Of a stretch of DNA of 64,000 bases, positions 36,298 through 45,839 are shown piece by piece; position 1 is the first letter of the stretch, and each line of letters starts with the position of its first letter. A program made the position numbers and the translations under genes. Source of the stretch: Blastopirellula marina (GTDB lineage Bacteria > Planctomycetota > Planctomycetia > Pirellulales > Pirellulaceae); NCBI RefSeq assembly GCF_002967765.1, contig NZ_PUHY01000015.1:372001-436000 (forward strand), given 5' to 3'. A model generated the notes under the pieces. The model saw only the letters and a program-made list of their open reading frames with translations, had not been told where the DNA came from and searched no databases.

Positions 36298-39200
36298 ATG
36301 CCTAAGCGTGAGCACTTCGAGCAGTGTCTCTCGGCATTCTTGGCAATCGGGCTGACCTTTGCGTTGATGGCACCGGCTACGGCGGCGGATGCCCCGAAAG
36401 TTGCCACGTATCAACAAGCCGCAGGTCCCCGTTACTTCGCGATGAGTGTTTCGCTGGATGAAGAGCCAGTGGCAACGCCCTCGGAAGTCGTGGTGTTGAT
36501 TGATACCTCCGCGAGCCAAGCTGCTGCCTTTCGTAATGATTCGATTGCCACAGCAAAGGCAATTTTGAAGGCCCTGCCAGCCGATTGTCAGGTTCAGGTA
36601 CTCGCCGGCGACCTATATGGCATTCATTTGACCAAATCGTTTGTGGCGCCTCAAAGCGCCGAAGCGGATGCGGCCATCGCTGAACTTGAGAAACGAACTC
36701 CGCTCGGAGCTACCGACTTGGCTGCCCTGGTCGACGACTCCATCGCCTCGTTCTCGAAGAATCAAAAGCTGAACCGCTCGATCGTCTACATCGGCGATGG
36801 TAGTAGCCGGGCCAATTATCTTTCGACGAACGAGTTCTCCGCTTTGGTCGCAGAATTGCGTGATAACAAAGTGGCTTTCAACTCACTGGCCATCGGCCCG
36901 CAACGCGATGTTGAAGTTTTGGCCACGCTTGCCAATCAATCAGGTGGGATGGTTCTGGTCGACAACAACGAAGTGACGCCAGAAGAAGTGGGCGTTCGCT
37001 TGGCGGCCATCGCCAGTACAGAAGTTGTTTGGCCTGTTTCCGCCAAATACTCGGCCAATGTTGCCGAAGCTTATCCAAAGCAATTCCCACCAATGCGAGC
37101 TGATCGCGATACGATAGTCGTTGGTGTTTTGGAAGAAAACGCTCCAACCGGTTCGCCAGTCAGCGTTGACTTGAAAGCAAGTGGAGCGTTTGCCAAGACC
37201 TGGGTTGCTAAGCCCGAGGAATCTTCGGATGACCACGCTTACCTACCTCAGCTGATGGAGATTGCTCGCAAAGACGACGGCCTGATGCTGCCGACGGTCG
37301 GTTCCGCTGGTCTGCGGGAAACGGCCAGCTTCTTGATGGCTTCCGCGGAAGAATATGCTCGCTTGGGCAGCCAAGCCTTGGCAATCGGTGACAAAGAAGG
37401 TGCTGCTCGTTTGGCAAAGGCCGCTTTGGAAATCGATCCTAATCATCCACGTGCTCAATCGATCGTCGAAGCTGCGAAGAAGACCGACACCGAAGAAAAG
37501 AAGACCGATGAAAAGCCTCCGGTTGATCGTGGTGCTTCGGCTCGCCAGATTCCAGTTCACTTCGTTGCCTACCAAGCGGACGAAGCATCGGACGATGCGT
37601 CCGCACCACTGACGTTGGGTGGAAGCGACGATGGAGCATTCCTGCGAGAATCGGACCTCAATCGAGCTCGTACCGAGCAGGTTATCGTGGCCGAGATCAC
37701 CGAGCAACTGCGTCAAGCGAACGAAGACATGGGCTCGAACCCAGAAGGTGTCAGCAACGCTCTGAAGCTGTTGCTGGATCAGCTGGAACGTGCTCCTGAC
37801 CTGAGCGGCGATATCCGTGCTCGTTTGAGAAATCAAATTGTGGCTTCTCTGCGAAAAGCTCAAGGTCTGACCGTGGTGGTCGAAAGCCGACGAAACGCGG
37901 CTGCCGAACGCGAAGCGATTGCTCGCGAACGCCAGGCTCTAACTGAGAAGTTGATCCGGGACGAAGATCGTGCTCGCGTCATCATGGAAATGTTCGACGC
38001 TTTGATGGACGAAGGTAAGTACGTCGAAGCTCGCGACGCCGCGATCACTGTCCGCGCAATGGATCCAAACAATCAGGCGGCTGTGGCTGGCTATCAGAAC
38101 GCGGAAATCGTCGGTACTTATCGCGAAACTATGGCCCTGCGTGAACAGCGTTACAACCGCTACATTGCAACGTTGATGCAGTCCGAAATCTCGAGTGTTC
38201 CGTTCCCAGACGAACCACCGATCGTCTATCCAGACGCCGATTTCTGGGAAGAGATTTATTACCGCAAGGAGAAATACGGCTCGGTCGACTTGGCTTCAAC
38301 CGGTACGGCTGAACAGAAGATCTTCCAGCAATTGGATGCAGAAACCAAGATTCAGTTCATCGATACGCCCCTCGAAGAAGTGGTCGGTTACCTGAAGACC
38401 TTGCACGGAATCGAGATTCAAATCGACAACCGTGCCTTGGAAGACATGGGTCTGACCTCCGATATGCCGGTCACTCGAAACATTGAAGGGATTTCGCTCC
38501 GCTCGGCCCTTCGCCTGATGCTGAAAGAATTAGAACTGACGTACATCGTGGCCAACGAAGTGCTGATGATCACCACGCAAGACGAAGCCGATGCCGAACT
38601 GATCACGAAAGTGTATCCAGTGGCTGACCTCGTCCTTCCTGTTTCTGCTCGTGTCGGCACCATGGGTGGTGGTGGCATGGGTGGCGGTATGGGCGGCGGC
38701 GGTATGGGCGGCATGGGCGGCGGCGGCATGGGCGGCATGGGCGGCGGCATGAACGGCGGTGGTGGCGGTGTCTTCGCTGTCGCTGACGAAAAGTCGGTTG
38801 CCAAGATCGACGAAGTCGAAGCTGCCAAAGTTGCTGCTGATGAACCAGCCACCGAAGAAGCAAAGTCGCAGTACGTTCTGGAAGTCAAAGAAGGAGAAAC
38901 TCGTCCTCAAGCTTGGGTGCGAGCCTTCGAATCCGGTGAAGACGTGCCTGCTGCCGCTGTTCGATCGGAAGTTCGCCGCTGCATGGCAACCAAGCGTTAC
39001 AGCGATGCGGCTGACCTGATTCAAGTGGCACTTCGTCACGGTCAGATCCAACCTTGGATGTATGAAGCAATGGGCTTGGCTTTAGAGCTGAACCATTCGC
39101 CGAAACCTGAAATTGAACGTGCGTTGATGAGTGCGATCGATTTCTCCAGCGGTCCGAACCACATGTTGGTGATCGCCGACTTGATGTCGCGTATGAACAT

Positions 39201-40272
39201 CGACGCTCGGGCTTTGAAGATCTACCAGGACGTTTCACAGATGGAACCACTTCGTCCCGAGCCATACGCTTTGGGTTTGAAAGTGGCTCAACAACTCGAC
39301 GATGAAGATGCGATTCGTTGGGCTTGTGTTGGTATCCTGTCGCAGGAATGGCCCAAGGATAGCTCGGGCATTCGGGACGAAGCTTACCGAACGGCCGTTG
39401 CCCTTCTGCGTCAAATGGTCGCTGACGAGCGAGTCAAGGATGCAAAGACCTTTGATTCCCAGATCCGTGATGCTCTGGTTCGTGATGCGATCGTGAAAGT
39501 GACTTGGTCGGGTGAATCGGACCTCGACCTGATCGTTGAAGAGCCAAGCGGCAGCGTTTGCTCGCAGCATAATCCTCGCACCATCTCTGGTGGTGTGTTC
39601 CTCGGTGACGCAGCCTCGTCGCTAGGTGATGCCGGAACGGAAGGTGCTTACGAACTGTACGTTGTGCCCAAGGGCTTCAAGGGTGACTATAAGATGCTCG
39701 TCCGCAAAGTGTGGGGTGACGTGACCGCTGGTAAGATCACCGTGGACGTCTTCACCAACTACGGTACCGAGAATCAACATCACGAACGACAGCAATTGGA
39801 ACTCGGTAAGGATGGTGCTTTCATCACGTTCAACGTCCCAGAGGGGCGTAGAACCGAGAGCTTGTCCGAGCAGCAAGTCAAAGTTGCTGTCGAAACCCAG
39901 GTCGCGATGACCCGTGAGATTGTTGCCCGTAAGTTAGAGCAGATCTCGGAGTCGTCGTACGCCGCGGAAGAGTACGTTTCGGACGTCAACAACAACTCGA
40001 ACGATTTCGTGCGTCGTGTGCGAAACTCGGTGGGTTATCGCCCTGTGATCACCACGCTGCCGGAAGGTGCTAACTTCTCGGCCTTCGCGGTGGTTTCCGC
40101 AGATCGACGTTACGTCCGCTTCAACGGTACGCCGTTGTTCTCCTCGATTGGTGAAGTCACCTCGTACACGTTCAGTGGTACCAACACGGGTAATAACGGA
40201 ACGACGGGCGGTAACACCGGTATCGGTGGCGGCCTCGGCGGTGGCGTTGGTGGTGGTGGCGGTATCTTCTAA
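36298..40272 (+). CDS. Giant secreted multidomain protein: VWA, TPR, STN-like, Gly-Met repeat, DUF2135-like
   Basis: A 1324-residue exported protein. In order: signal peptide (1-30), a VWA-like domain (about 60-230; VVVLIDTSAS, ADLAALVDD), a TPR-like helical stretch (345-400), a charged helical region (440-640), a secretin/TonB short N-terminal-like domain (about 680-762; IQFIDTPLEEVVGYLKTLHGIEIQID), a Gly-Met repeat (789-824), a second TPR-like region (about 890-1060), and a beta domain at 1067-1200 resembling DUF2135/YfaP (VKVTWSGESDLDLIVEEPSG) and a Gly-rich tail. No catalytic motif is seen. It may be a surface scaffold. The ATG at 36298 has GGAG eight bases ahead; a longer frame upstream lacks one. 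Confidence 0.85.
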   Translation: MPKREHFEQCLSAFLAIGLTFALMAPATAADAPKVATYQQAAGPRYFAMSVSLDEEPVATPSEVVVLIDTSASQAAAFRNDSIATAKAILKALPADCQVQVLAGDLYGIHLTKSFVAPQSAEADAAIAELEKRTPLGATDLAALVDDSIASFSKNQKLNRSIVYIGDGSSRANYLSTNEFSALVAELRDNKVAFNSLAIGPQRDVEVLATLANQSGGMVLVDNNEVTPEEVGVRLAAIASTEVVWPVSAKYSANVAEAYPKQFPPMRADRDTIVVGVLEENAPTGSPVSVDLKASGAFAKTWVAKPEESSDDHAYLPQLMEIARKDDGLMLPTVGSAGLRETASFLMASAEEYARLGSQALAIGDKEGAARLAKAALEIDPNHPRAQSIVEAAKKTDTEEKKTDEKPPVDRGASARQIPVHFVAYQADEASDDASAPLTLGGSDDGAFLRESDLNRARTEQVIVAEITEQLRQANEDMGSNPEGVSNALKLLLDQLERAPDLSGDIRARLRNQIVASLRKAQGLTVVVESRRNAAAEREAIARERQALTEKLIRDEDRARVIMEMFDALMDEGKYVEARDAAITVRAMDPNNQAAVAGYQNAEIVGTYRETMALREQRYNRYIATLMQSEISSVPFPDEPPIVYPDADFWEEIYYRKEKYGSVDLASTGTAEQKIFQQLDAETKIQFIDTPLEEVVGYLKTLHGIEIQIDNRALEDMGLTSDMPVTRNIEGISLRSALRLMLKELELTYIVANEVLMITTQDEADAELITKVYPVADLVLPVSARVGTMGGGGMGGGMGGGGMGGMGGGGMGGMGGGMNGGGGGVFAVADEKSVAKIDEVEAAKVAADEPATEEAKSQYVLEVKEGETRPQAWVRAFESGEDVPAAAVRSEVRRCMATKRYSDAADLIQVALRHGQIQPWMYEAMGLALELNHSPKPEIERALMSAIDFSSGPNHMLVIADLMSRMNIDARALKIYQDVSQMEPLRPEPYALGLKVAQQLDDEDAIRWACVGILSQEWPKDSSGIRDEAYRTAVALLRQMVADERVKDAKTFDSQIRDALVRDAIVKVTWSGESDLDLIVEEPSGSVCSQHNPRTISGGVFLGDAASSLGDAGTEGAYELYVVPKGFKGDYKMLVRKVWGDVTAGKITVDVFTNYGTENQHHERQQLELGKDGAFITFNVPEGRRTESLSEQQVKVAVETQVAMTREIVARKLEQISESSYAAEEYVSDVNNNSNDFVRRVRNSVGYRPVITTLPEGANFSAFAVVSADRRYVRFNGTPLFSSIGEVTSYTFSGTNTGNNGTTGGNTGIGGGLGGGVGGGGGIF
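38662..38768 (+). repeat. Gly-Met coding repeat (MGGG type)
   Basis: Inside the giant protein gene, 107 bases encode repeated ATG-GGC/GGT units (MGG and MGGG). The units vary between three and five codons, so it is an imperfect tandem array that probably arose by slippage and could vary in length between strains. Confidence 0.85.
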
Positions 40273-40341
40273 GAAGACCGCGATCACTAGCAAAGCGCGG
40301 CAGCCTTCGGTGCAAACGCGATGGCTGCCAACGCGGAATCG

Positions 40342-41364
40342 TTAAGAACGAATCAAGCCGGGCACGGCGTCGAGCGAAAGATCATCGACCTGCCCGGCTT
40401 TTATTTTTTCAATTGCAATAGCACCTAGTACGGCATTGTCGGTGCACAGATTCATTGGGGCGATTAACAGTTCGCCACCCTCTTCGGCTACTCGATTCTC
40501 GAGTGCTTCACGGAACCGTCGGTTGGCTGCAACACCGCCCCCGACGCATACCCGCTGAATTCCCGACTTCTGCATTGCCAGGATGGTCTTACCAACCAGA
40601 CAATCGACTACGGCTTGCTCAAAGCTGGCTGCGATATCTGCTTTCCGCTGGTCGTCGATCTCTAAAGATTTAAAGTCGACCGCACCCGCACCGGCGATTT
40701 CGTAACGAACAGCTGTTTTAAGACCGCTGAAGCTGAAATCAAGGCGTGATGAATCGTTCAGGAATGGGCGAGGGAACGCGAACGCCTTCGGGTCGCCGTT
40801 TAACGCACATTTCGACAATGCTGGCCCGCCTGGGTAGGGGAGTCCCAGCATGGACGCGACCTTGTCGAAAGACTCTCCAGCCGCGTCATCGATCGTACCG
40901 CCGAGAGGTTCGAAATCGAACGCACTGCGGCAATGGTAAATCGTCGAGTGCCCACCGCTGATGATTAGCCCAATGCAAGGAAAGATCGGCTTCTTGAAGG
41001 CCACCTGGCAGGCGTAAATGTGTCCTTGCAAGTGGTTTATGCCGATCAGTGGCTTGTCGAGAAGCCAGGCAAGCGTTTTGGCGGCGGTGACGCCGACGAG
41101 AAGCGAGCCAGCTAGTCCTGGCATATTCGCGACCGCTACCGCATCGATATCGGTGAGCTCGATATCGGCCTTTCGGACCGCCTCATGAATGACCGGAAGA
41201 CAGCGTTCGAGGTGGGCTCGGGCAGCGATTTCAGGCACGACGCCTGCAAACCGCTGGTGAAGTTCATCTTGGGAAGCGACCACCGACGAGAGAACGTCAA
41301 GTTCATCCGTAATCACAGCAGCAGCGGTCTCATCACACGTGGATTCGATCGTCAGGATTTTCAT
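40342..41364 (-). CDS. tsaD: tRNA threonylcarbamoyl transferase TsaD
   Basis: Makes N6-threonylcarbamoyladenosine at position 37 of ANN-decoding tRNAs together with TsaB and TsaE. The 340 residues include the ASKHA-fold start TIESTCDETAAAVI, the metal histidines in NHLQGHIYA, GLIISGGHST and the C-terminal GGGVAANRRFRE. Length and motifs are standard. It begins 18 bases after the C-terminal processing protease gene and is probably cotranscribed with it. tsaB and tsaE are not in the window. Confidence 0.96.
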   Translation of the reverse strand: MKILTIESTCDETAAAVITDELDVLSSVVASQDELHQRFAGVVPEIAARAHLERCLPVIHEAVRKADIELTDIDAVAVANMPGLAGSLLVGVTAAKTLAWLLDKPLIGINHLQGHIYACQVAFKKPIFPCIGLIISGGHSTIYHCRSAFDFEPLGGTIDDAAGESFDKVASMLGLPYPGGPALSKCALNGDPKAFAFPRPFLNDSSRLDFSFSGLKTAVRYEIAGAGAVDFKSLEIDDQRKADIAASFEQAVVDCLVGKTILAMQKSGIQRVCVGGGVAANRRFREALENRVAEEGGELLIAPMNLCTDNAVLGAIAIEKIKAGQVDDLSLDAVPGLIRS

Positions 41365-41382
41365 GATGGCGAGATAACGAGG

Positions 41383-42723
41383 TTAGGACGATGAAGTCTT
41401 CGACTTCAGAGTTTCCAAAGCCTTGCTCAAGACCGGGTCGATTTCGGAAAGTTCCGGTTCTGGAGCAGGGGGGTGTGGAATGATCGTATCCATATCTCGT
41501 AGGCGACGGTAGGTATGGTAGCCAGCCTTCTGTTCGCGATTCATTTTCACGTCGAAGCCATCGTCGGGTGAAACGCCCCACTTATCGGCCTCGGTATCTC
41601 CCTCAAAACGATGGATTTTTTCACCGCTTGGACGCTGATAGCCAGCTGTCGTGAGTTTCAAGGCGCTCTTGCCTTCTTCGAGCTCGATGATGTTCTGAAC
41701 GCTTCCCTTGCCCCAACTTCGTTCACCCATGATGATTGCTCGGTCGTGGTCCTGGAGACAGGCCGAGAGAATTTCGCTGGCACTGGCGCTGTAGTGATCG
41801 ATCAATACGACCAAGGGAAAATCGGGCAACGTCCCCTCTTTTTCGGCAGTCCAAACCCTTTTGGGAGAGTTTCGACCTTCGGTACTGACGATTTTGCCAT
41901 CTTCGATGAACATGTCACTGATCTCGACCGCCGATGTGAGCAAACCGCCTGGGTTTGATCGCAGATCGAGAACCAGACCTTTCATGCCGTCATCTAGCAA
42001 TCCGGCAATCGCGTGCCGGAGATCGTCCGCAGTGTGGCGGCTGAAGGAAGAGATGCGGATGTAACCAATCTTGTTCTCGTGATCGAACATGAAGTCCCAG
42101 TCACCCCCCTCGTTCCGCTGATCGCCCATCACGGTCTCGATTTGGACCATCTCGCGGCGAACGGTGATGTCTTCGCTCTCGAAAGAGGTTGGGTGGTAAA
42201 CTGTCATAGTGACGCTGGTGCCAACGGGGCCCTTGAGCTTCTTCACGGCATCATCGATCGTGATACCCTCAGTCTTATCCCCTTCGATGTGGGTGATTCG
42301 ATCGCCAGCGATAATACCGGCTTCGTAAGCGGGAGTTCCAATCAGCGGACTGGTCACCACCAAGTGCCCGTCGCGCGTCGAGACCTGGATTCCAATCCCC
42401 CCAAATTCATTCTCGACGCCTGTGCGGAAGCGTTCTAAGTCGTTAGGAGCAATGTAGTTGGAGTAAGGGTCTAGCTTGGAGATGACGCCTCGGATCGCCG
42501 CTTCCATGAGCTCGCGACGATCGACGTCCTTTACGTAATTACGGTCGACCTGATCGAGAGTATCTGCAAACAACTGAATGAGCTCGACGTACTCTTCGTC
42601 GACGTTGGCATATACATTGTCTGGATCGGTTGGATCTTCACTCTTCGAAACTTCGGCAGCAGTGAGGGGAGCGGTGATCAGCAGCAGGGACAGGGCGATC
42701 AGGCCAGAGAATTTCCACAGCAT
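41383..42723 (-). CDS. S41 carboxyl-terminal processing protease
   Basis: A 446-residue periplasmic serine protease with a signal peptide (LIALSLLLITAPLTAAE), a PDZ domain (about 110-190, GIGIQVSTRDG) and the S41 fold. The catalytic serine is in YSASASEIL and the lysine in GERSWGKGSVQ; LRSNPGG is the conserved loop. It processes C-termini of envelope proteins. GAGG ten bases before the ATG. It forms a likely operon with tsaD. Confidence 0.92.
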   Translation of the reverse strand: MLWKFSGLIALSLLLITAPLTAAEVSKSEDPTDPDNVYANVDEEYVELIQLFADTLDQVDRNYVKDVDRRELMEAAIRGVISKLDPYSNYIAPNDLERFRTGVENEFGGIGIQVSTRDGHLVVTSPLIGTPAYEAGIIAGDRITHIEGDKTEGITIDDAVKKLKGPVGTSVTMTVYHPTSFESEDITVRREMVQIETVMGDQRNEGGDWDFMFDHENKIGYIRISSFSRHTADDLRHAIAGLLDDGMKGLVLDLRSNPGGLLTSAVEISDMFIEDGKIVSTEGRNSPKRVWTAEKEGTLPDFPLVVLIDHYSASASEILSACLQDHDRAIIMGERSWGKGSVQNIIELEEGKSALKLTTAGYQRPSGEKIHRFEGDTEADKWGVSPDDGFDVKMNREQKAGYHTYRRLRDMDTIIPHPPAPEPELSEIDPVLSKALETLKSKTSSS

Positions 42724-42819
42724 GGAGATCGATCCTCACCAATGCGGGTCTACGAAGCTCGCGCTAATTCGTTGATAGCGAGAGAAGAAGGTACGAGGAA
42801 ATTATAGATTTCCCCGCAA

Positions 42820-42853
42820 CTTGCGGCAATTGAAAGGTTTCAATCGCCGCAAG
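42820..42853 (-). terminator. Long hairpin after the DUF1207 gene
   Basis: CTTGCGGC/GCCGCAAG (42820-42827, 42846-42853) plus ATTGAAA/TTTCAAT inside form a 15-base-pair stem with one mismatch and a tiny loop. It follows the minus-strand gene ending at 42879, without a T-run. Confidence 0.5.
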
Positions 42854-42878
42854 AAGGGAGTATTCAGGGTAGAAAGGC

Positions 42879-44024
42879 TTAGAAGTCGTACCAGATGCCA
42901 AAGCCGATCTGCTGTTCAAAGTTGTTGTAGAACGAGTTTTGGGTGCTGTCGCCGTTGTGGTAATGCAATCCCATGCGGAACGTCCGACCAGGAATTTCCC
43001 CAACCCACGCCCAACCAGTTTGCACGACAAAGCTACCGCCGAAATTGACTTCTTCTCGCAGGTGGCAACCCACCGCCAGGAATGGTTCGCCCCAGAACCC
43101 GGTCGCCCGAGTCGGAGCCCATTCGACACCGAACTGAAATTCCCAGGGATCAGCCACCAGGTGATAAAACGCCCAGCCGACTTCTCCGTAAACACGCAAT
43201 TTCGGCGTGATGTAATACGAGTGACCGAAGATCAACAAGTCGTGAGCGTAGTTCAAACGTGGATAGGTTGGATTCTTCAACAAGAATTCGTCCCCCAGGT
43301 GCGAACTCAAGTGGTAGTAACCAAACCGTGAACGATGAGCCGGGTTATCGGCATAACTCCACGTCAGCTGTGTACCTGCTCGAAAATCGACGGCACGAAC
43401 GTCAACTTCTTCTGGGATGTCGAGACGGACTTGGGCTGAGCCCTCGATATCCCATTGAACACCTTCCGCCAGAAAGCCAGTCGCGGAGTCACGTCCCCAA
43501 CGCATCACGCCAAAACGGCCACCAAGAGTGCCGTCAAGCATCCAGTTGTCGTCCGTGATCTTCATCAGATGAGCCGATAGTCGCGATTCTTTCACGCCGG
43601 CCATGTACGATTTGTAGACGGGGCCAGCTGGGAGAAGAGTCCACTCATAGGGAGTCGTGTCAACGACATCTCCAAGTGGACGATCGTAGACATGGTCGGG
43701 GAAAGCCCGCCGTGTGTACTCCGGTTCGATCCATTCCGCTTCACCCCGCGGGCTGATGAGCGAGAGTTCGCCTTCATTCGTCGCTGGTTGACCAAGCGGG
43801 CTTTGATAAGCAACCGTGGTGAGTTGTGATTCGCGATCGTCCGTGGGAAAATCAAGAATCGGCTGCAGGTACTGCGATCGTTGTGCGGGAAACATGTTCT
43901 CCGGGTCTGGCCAACCTGATTGCGTCTGCGCGTGAGCCACCAACGGCAGCACGAGCGTGAGCAATAAGGAGTTCAGAGTGGTTCGGAGAGGTTGGTTCAT
44001 CGCAAAATGGGTAGTCGTCCGCAT
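42879..44024 (-). CDS. DUF1207 family outer-membrane-like protein
   Basis: A 381-residue protein with a signal peptide (TTLNSLLLTLVLPLVAHAQ). The sequence has alternating aromatic and small residues in short strands, ends in FEQQIGFGIWYDF with a terminal phenylalanine, and matches DUF1207 by segments such as YKSYMAGVKESRLSAHL and LLIFGHSYYITPKLRVYGE. The pattern suggests an outer-membrane beta-barrel, which is inference. Start at ATG 44024 (MRTTTHFAMNQPL) is preferred; ATG 44000 is an alternative. It is followed by a long hairpin. Confidence 0.82.
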   Translation of the reverse strand: MRTTTHFAMNQPLRTTLNSLLLTLVLPLVAHAQTQSGWPDPENMFPAQRSQYLQPILDFPTDDRESQLTTVAYQSPLGQPATNEGELSLISPRGEAEWIEPEYTRRAFPDHVYDRPLGDVVDTTPYEWTLLPAGPVYKSYMAGVKESRLSAHLMKITDDNWMLDGTLGGRFGVMRWGRDSATGFLAEGVQWDIEGSAQVRLDIPEEVDVRAVDFRAGTQLTWSYADNPAHRSRFGYYHLSSHLGDEFLLKNPTYPRLNYAHDLLIFGHSYYITPKLRVYGEVGWAFYHLVADPWEFQFGVEWAPTRATGFWGEPFLAVGCHLREEVNFGGSFVVQTGWAWVGEIPGRTFRMGLHYHNGDSTQNSFYNNFEQQIGFGIWYDF

Positions 44025-44198
44025 AGTCGCTTCAGGTGTTGTAATCGCGATGCATGGGTTTATCGGCAATTTCGGCACCGAGGATGACCGCGAAGTGTAC
44101 CGATGTGGTTCTCGACTCCCAAGGTCAGTTTCCATCGAAATAGTGTATTGGTAAAGTAATTGGGGTCGAACTCCCAGATTAGATGCACAGAGGTCGCA

Positions 44199-44543
44199 AT
44201 GGTTCTCTTAGAATTCAGCATGTCTCCCTTAAATAAAGGAGATTCTGTCAGCGAGTACGTCGCACGCAGCCTGAAGATCATCGCTGCTAGCGGACTCGAC
44301 TATCGTTTGCATGCGATGGGTACCATCATTGAAGGCGAAGTCAGTGAAGTGCTAGCCGTGCTACAAAAATGTTTAGAAGCGATGGCGGAAGATTGTGATC
44401 GTGTCACATGTACCGCCAAGCTCGATTACCGTAAGGGATACCAAGGTCGACTTGATTCCAAAGTAAAGAGCGTCATCGAGAAGGTAGATGTACCACTCAA
44501 GACGCTTGTCGAAGGAGGCGCGACCTCCAGCGAAGATCAATAA
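44199..44543 (+). CDS. MTH1187/UPF0045 family thiamine-binding protein
   Basis: A 114-residue protein of the YqgV/MTH1187 family, which folds as a ferredoxin-like tetramer and binds thiamine or other small ligands. Family features are LLEFSMSPLNKGDSVSEYVA near the start and IEGEVSEVLAVLQKCLEAM. AGAGG five bases before the ATG at 44199 fixes the start. The next gene (lhgO) begins 14 bases downstream, so the two are likely one transcript; a functional link is not evident. Confidence 0.85.
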   Translation: MVLLEFSMSPLNKGDSVSEYVARSLKIIAASGLDYRLHAMGTIIEGEVSEVLAVLQKCLEAMAEDCDRVTCTAKLDYRKGYQGRLDSKVKSVIEKVDVPLKTLVEGGATSSEDQ

Positions 44544-44557
44544 GAAAGAAGCACCCT

Positions 44558-45766
44558 ATGAACTCGCCGGAGTGCGATGTTGTGATCGTCGGAGGCGGAA
44601 TCGTGGGACTCGCGACCGCCTACCAAATCTCACAGCGATATCCTGACCGCGAGATCGTTGTTCTGGAAAAAGAGAAAGTCCTCGCACAACATCAGTCAGG
44701 CCGAAATTCCGGTGTCTTGCACTCTGGTATCTACTACCGTTCTGGCTCACTCAAGGCGATCAATTGCCGAGAAGGTCGCCAGTTGATGCTCGACTTCTGT
44801 GGGCAGCACGATATCCCACACGAAGTCTGCGGCAAAGTAATCGTCGCCACCGAAGAAGCAGAACTGCCGAGATTGAACGAGCTTTTCGAGCGGGGCGTCC
44901 GAAACGGGGTTGCGTGCGAGAAGCTTGATGCTGATCGTCTTCGTGCGTTCGAACCTTATTGCCACGGTATCGCGGCCCTACATGTAAAAGATGCGGGGAT
45001 CGTTGATTACCGCCGGGTTTGTTTTCGCCTTTGTGAACTGATTCAGGAGCGTGGCGGCAAGGTACTTACCGGCTGCAAGGTCACTCACGTCGTCACAAAG
45101 GATTCGGAAATCGTCGTCGAATCGACAGCAGGTACCTGGCGAACGCGACTTCTGGTTAACTGTGCCGGTTTACAGAGCGATCGGGTTGCCAAAATGTGTG
45201 GGCAGCAGCCCGAGGTTAAAATCGTACCGTTCCGAGGTGAATACTACGATCTCACCGACGAGTCACAACACCTGTGTCGTAATCTGATTTACCCAGTCCC
45301 CGATCCAGGGTTTCCATTCCTCGGTGTGCACTTCACCCGCACCACGCACGGCACGATTGAGTGCGGTCCGAACGCAGTGCTGGCCTTCGCTCGGGAAGGC
45401 TATAGCAAATGGAACATTAATTGGTCGGACCTATGGGAAATACTAAGGTATCGCGGGCTACATCGTTTAGCTGTTAAGCATTGGGGGATGGGACTCGAAG
45501 AACTAAAGCGATCTTGGTTTCGCTCGGCGTTCCTCCAATCGCTACAGCGACTGATTCCAGCGGTGCGTGCTCAGGACTTGATCGCAGCACCGGCCGGTGT
45601 TCGTGCTCAGGCACTTCGGCCAGATGGGACTTTGGTCGATGATTTCGTAATTCAACGTGAAGGGCGTTTTATTCATGTTCTTAACGCGCCCAGCCCGGCG
45701 GCTACCTCTTCCCTAAACATTGGAGCGATGATCGCGGATCAACTGCGAGATGTTTTGACCGCCTAG
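44558..45766 (+). CDS. lhgO: L-2-hydroxyglutarate oxidase LhgO
   Basis: A 402-residue FAD-dependent oxidase (DAO family) that turns L-2-hydroxyglutarate back to 2-oxoglutarate. The FAD motif is VVIVGGGIVGLATAYQI; the active-site region HQSGRNSGVLHSGIYY is nearly invariant in the LhgO/L2HGDH group, and GPNAVLAFAREGY and GVRAQALRPDG are further family marks. Length is normal. It is preceded by a thiamine-binding protein and followed by rtcB on the same strand. Confidence 0.93.
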   Translation: MNSPECDVVIVGGGIVGLATAYQISQRYPDREIVVLEKEKVLAQHQSGRNSGVLHSGIYYRSGSLKAINCREGRQLMLDFCGQHDIPHEVCGKVIVATEEAELPRLNELFERGVRNGVACEKLDADRLRAFEPYCHGIAALHVKDAGIVDYRRVCFRLCELIQERGGKVLTGCKVTHVVTKDSEIVVESTAGTWRTRLLVNCAGLQSDRVAKMCGQQPEVKIVPFRGEYYDLTDESQHLCRNLIYPVPDPGFPFLGVHFTRTTHGTIECGPNAVLAFAREGYSKWNINWSDLWEILRYRGLHRLAVKHWGMGLEELKRSWFRSAFLQSLQRLIPAVRAQDLIAAPAGVRAQALRPDGTLVDDFVIQREGRFIHVLNAPSPAATSSLNIGAMIADQLRDVLTA

Positions 45767-45839
45767 CGTGAACCTTTACCTTAGCAATCGCGACTATGTC
45801 GTTCATAGAATGAATCGACAAGTAACGAGGAAAGAGATC

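Noticed and set aside
38418-38888. Minus-strand proline/methionine-rich frame opposite the Gly-Met repeat
   Set aside because: It is the antisense reading of the glycine-codon repeat, not an independent gene.
40295-40329. GGCAGCC/GGCTGCC inverted repeat after the giant gene
   Set aside because: The loop is 17 bases and there is no T-run, so it is a weak terminator candidate and was not listed.
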